15,833 nucleotides of DNA from JAWBSP01 sp964632175 (GTDB lineage: Archaea; Hadarchaeota; Hadarchaeia; Hadarchaeales; JAWBSP01), in contig CAZWBJ010000020.1 of the NCBI GenBank assembly GCA_964632175.1, forward strand, positions 1 to 15,833, written 5' to 3'. The position numbers and the translations under genes were made by a program. The notes below the pieces were generated by a model. It saw nothing but the letters and a program-made list of their open reading frames with translations. It had not been told where the DNA came from and searched no databases. This document shows positions 13,403 to 15,833 of this stretch, piece after piece. Each line of letters begins with the position of its first letter. Position 1 is the first letter of the stretch.

Positions 13403-14910
13403 TGGAGAGGAAACCCTTGGGGAATGTGGTTTGTGGGGAAGACTCCCCCTCCCAGTCCGCCTTTTCCTTTGTGGTTACCGCGAAGGAAAACCTTCCGGTG
13501 AGGCACGGGCAGTTCGTTGAACTCGAGGCAGAGGAAGGCAGGGTGGTGGGGATGGTGGTTAATCTTTTCAAAACCAACCGGTACTTCATGAGGGCCGAGG
13601 CGGTCAAGGCATACGGGGAGGGGCTACCTACCGTTTACCCCACCGACAAGTGGGAGTACCTCCTCGCTCAAGTGCAAATCTTAGGAGTTCTGAACGGATA
13701 CGGTTTCGACAGGGTAAGCTATCCCCCCTCACCGGGGCAGCAGGTGTACAAACTGGAAGGGGAGGCGCTTTCTTCTTTCCTTGGCTTCGACCCCAGCGGC
13801 GTGGAAATTGGAGAGCTCAAACATCACTCCTTGCCAGTCAGGCTCAACCTGACCAGGCTTTTCCAGAAGCATGTGGCCATATTGGCCATGTCCGGGGCGG
13901 GGAAGAGCTTCTGCGCCAGAACCATTATAGAACAACTTCTGAGCCGGGACGCGAGCCAGGGGAGACCGGCGATCATAGTTGTGGATGTCCACGGGGAGTA
14001 CACCGATTTGGCCGAGGCTCCAGAGTACAGTGGAAGGGTTAAGGTGGTCTGGGGGAACAAGATGAAAATAGGGGTTCCCGGCCTGAGCGCTAGGGACTTC
14101 CTCGAATTCGTGCCGGACATGTCGGAGATGCAGGCGAGGGAACTGCAGGAGGTCATCAGGGAACTCAGGAAGAGTATGAAGGAAAACGGAAGCCCGTATG
14201 GCTTGGATGAACTCATCGCGGGAGTTCAGGAGGCGGAGATGAACGGCAACATCAAGGCCGCCCTCCTAGCATGGCTCTCCGACCTGAAATCTCTCGACCT
14301 CTTCGGCACCTTCGACCAGCCCAGCCTTGAGAGTCTGCTCTGCCCCGGCTCAGTTCTGATACTGGACTTTAAACCCCTCGTCAGCCTCCGGAAGAAGCAG
14401 ATACTGGTGGCATACCTCGTGCGGAGGCTCTTCGAGCTCAGGAAGAAGGAATGCGTCCCCCCCTTCATCCTCTTCCTAGAGGAGGCCCACCAGTTCGCCC
14501 CCTCGGAGGAGCGCTCCATTTCAAAGTCCGCCATAGAGATGCTGGCCAGAGAGGGGAGAAAATTCTCGGCCTCCCTCGCGGTGATAAGCCAGCGCCCCGT
14601 GAGGCTCTCCACCACCGTCCTTTCCCAAGCTGGAACCAACATAATCCTCCGGATGACCAACCCCTACGATCTGGAGCACATAAGGAGATCCTCTGAAGCC
14701 ATCACGAGCCGGGTGGCAGAAACCATTTCATCGCTGCCCGTGGGGGAGGCCCTCATCGTGGGGGAGGCGGTCAACTTCCCCATCTTTGTGAGGATAAGGA
14801 AGCCGGAACACCTGCCCAGAACCTCTCTTTCCTTTGAGGAGGCAGCCAAGAGGTATGAAAGCGAGAGGAGCCAGGTGAACTCGGATGTCTCCTCTCTCAT
14901 GAGCTGGTGA
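13402..14910 (+). CDS. herA: HerA hexameric DNA translocase/helicase
   Basis: HerA is a ring-shaped FtsK-like ATPase that drives NurA along DNA ends. The N-terminal HAS-barrel (about 1-110) is followed by the ATPase core. Walker A is AMSGAGKS at 162-169 (alanine in place of the first glycine, which the P-loop pattern allows), VVDVHGEY at 193-200 is the family element after it, and Walker B is FILFLEEAH at 355-363. REGRKF (383-388), AVISQRPVRLSTTVLSQAGTNI (393-414) and LPVGEALIVG (445-454) complete the family pattern; an arginine finger is expected in the first of these. The 502-residue length is normal. AAAGGAGG about eight bases upstream supports the ATG overlapping the nurA stop. It is the last gene of its unit and converges on an unknown minus-strand gene. 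Confidence 0.93.
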   Translation: MERKPLGNVVCGEDSPSQSAFSFVVTAKENLPVRHGQFVELEAEEGRVVGMVVNLFKTNRYFMRAEAVKAYGEGLPTVYPTDKWEYLLAQVQILGVLNGYGFDRVSYPPSPGQQVYKLEGEALSSFLGFDPSGVEIGELKHHSLPVRLNLTRLFQKHVAILAMSGAGKSFCARTIIEQLLSRDASQGRPAIIVVDVHGEYTDLAEAPEYSGRVKVVWGNKMKIGVPGLSARDFLEFVPDMSEMQARELQEVIRELRKSMKENGSPYGLDELIAGVQEAEMNGNIKAALLAWLSDLKSLDLFGTFDQPSLESLLCPGSVLILDFKPLVSLRKKQILVAYLVRRLFELRKKECVPPFILFLEEAHQFAPSEERSISKSAIEMLAREGRKFSASLAVISQRPVRLSTTVLSQAGTNIILRMTNPYDLEHIRRSSEAITSRVAETISSLPVGEALIVGEAVNFPIFVRIRKPEHLPRTSLSFEEAAKRYESERSQVNSDVSSLMSW

Positions 14911-14985
14911 TTTGGAACACTAGACCATACCTAAGCTTAACGGCGTCCAGAAGGCACGACCTCCGCTAAAGTACCCTTGCCACCC

Positions 14986-15783
14986 CTACCGTGGGAAGGT
15001 GGAGTCCTCACCAGCGGGGGATTTGGCCGAAGACCCTGCCGGAGAGATGCGCCCGTCTGAAGGCAGGATCAGTAGGCAGAGTGATTTCTCGCACACCCCC
15101 CTCAGGCTCTCTCCCTGCAGCGCCCTGTATCTCAGGAAGTCCCGAAGCGGACCGCTCAGATCCAAGAAGAGGAATTTGAAATCGAGCCTTCCCGGGTTCG
15201 TTTTCTCTTTACTCAGCTCTTCCAGGCTGAGGGCGAGCGACCTGACGCTGGAGCCCCTCTCCGCCCTGATCTTCTGAGGGATGGCCTCTACCGATGAGCC
15301 ATCGTTTAGGAAGTCATAAACCAGCCTCCCTACCTCCTCGGCCAGCTTTCTGTAGGCACAGAGGATCTCCCTTAAGACCATCCACTCGGCGTGGAGCTCG
15401 AACTGCCACAGAACCTCAGCTTTGGTCTCCACTAGATTTTGCAGCTGTTTGGGGTCGAGGGTTAGCAGGGGTAAGCGCAGATGGCTGGAGAGGAGGAGGG
15501 ATCTCAAATCGGTCAGGGGGACTTCCCTTTCCACCTCGAAAAGAAGCCTCCTCGCCACCTCGTCAAGTATTTCGGGCAGGTAGGCGGCAATCACCTCGCC
15601 CTCCCTCACGAACCGGCTCACCAAGCTGTGCGTGAGGACGACATCCCTAACGGAGATCACCCTCTCTCTGGCCAGCCAGCTGTAGGTGGAGGAGGGGAAG
15701 TAGAAGGGACCCCGCACCAACTTCTTGGCCATCTCCATGCTCTCGGGGGATTCCAGCACGCTCACATCGCTGACCGCCGCCAT
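14986..15783 (-). CDS. Hypothetical protein, possibly PIN-like N-terminal domain
   Basis: I do not recognise this 265-residue protein. ATG 15783 is chosen because a TATA-like TTTTAAAG lies about 28 bases upstream, a leaderless arrangement; a longer reading from TTG 15831 would run through that element. The N-terminus AVSDVSVL (3-10) and the later SSHLRLPLLTLDPKQL (99-114) resemble the first and last acidic strands of PIN-domain nucleases, with D6 and D110 as possible metal ligands, and the region between is helical. The second half (about 120-235) is helical and rich in Leu, Glu and Arg, and the last 25 residues are Ser/Pro/Gly-rich and probably disordered. No membrane segment or signal peptide. 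It is convergent with herA across 75 bases; a role in DNA or RNA processing is only a suggestion. Confidence 0.7.
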   Translation of the reverse strand: MAAVSDVSVLESPESMEMAKKLVRGPFYFPSSTYSWLARERVISVRDVVLTHSLVSRFVREGEVIAAYLPEILDEVARRLLFEVEREVPLTDLRSLLLSSHLRLPLLTLDPKQLQNLVETKAEVLWQFELHAEWMVLREILCAYRKLAEEVGRLVYDFLNDGSSVEAIPQKIRAERGSSVRSLALSLEELSKEKTNPGRLDFKFLFLDLSGPLRDFLRYRALQGESLRGVCEKSLCLLILPSDGRISPAGSSAKSPAGEDSTFPR

Positions 15784-15807
15784 CTGCTTGTATTGGTGGG
15801 GGCACCC

Positions 15808-15815
15808 TTTTAAAG
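15808..15815 (-). promoter_or_regulatory. TATA-like element of the last gene
   Basis: On the minus strand this reads CTTTTAAA-like sequence (TTTAAAA core) followed about 28 bases later by ATG 15783. No SD is present between, so the transcript is probably leaderless. Confidence 0.5.
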
Positions 15816-15833
15816 CAGAAAAACCCTTCAAAC

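Overview
The window is a gene-dense archaeal chromosome segment, GC-rich by eye, with 15 protein genes that I can support. The archaeal assignment rests on a SepRS-type O-phosphoseryl-tRNA synthetase, a NurA-HerA pair, an archaeal single-cluster-family TYW1 enzyme, an archaeal translin, TATA-type promoters often placed about 20-30 nt before a start codon (leaderless style), and T-rich gene ends. SepRS suggests a methanogen, Archaeoglobus-like or Hadarchaeota/MSBL1-like relative; the lineage is inference only. Stop codons are TAG in six genes, TGA in six and TAA in three, so TAG looks like an ordinary stop here.

Layout. 1-1515: leuA-type acyltransferase. 1516-2068: 553-bp non-coding stretch with a cluster of TGCA-based palindromic boxes. 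2069-3760: one long gene that joins a SAM hydrolase (SAM hydroxide adenosyltransferase, DUF62) to a complete TYW1 radical-SAM tRNA-wybutosine enzyme. 3803-5569 (minus): exported coiled-coil protein. 5570-5788: AT-rich divergent promoter region. 5789-8348: tightly overlapping operon of a membrane-anchored winged-helix regulator, a translin-family protein and SepRS. 8340-9146 (minus): TIM-barrel sugar isomerase/epimerase-like protein, sharing a 62-bp divergent promoter with dapB (9209-9967). 9964-10862 (minus): a 38-residue zinc-finger-like microprotein followed by two four-helix EamA/SMR-like transporter halves that are in the same frame and separated by a single TAG. 11031-12164: asd. 12278-14910: nurA-herA. 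14986-15783 (minus): unrecognised protein with a leaderless-looking promoter.

Functionally the window mixes amino-acid biosynthesis (leuA; dapB and asd of the aspartate/diaminopimelate route, flanking a small transporter), tRNA metabolism (TYW1 for G37 modification, SepRS for tRNA-dependent cysteine synthesis, possibly translin), SAM turnover, and DNA end resection (NurA-HerA). The most unusual items are the SAM hydrolase-TYW1 fusion, the palindrome cluster before it, the regulator-translin-SepRS operon, and the unannotated-size zinc-finger microprotein coupled to a split transporter.
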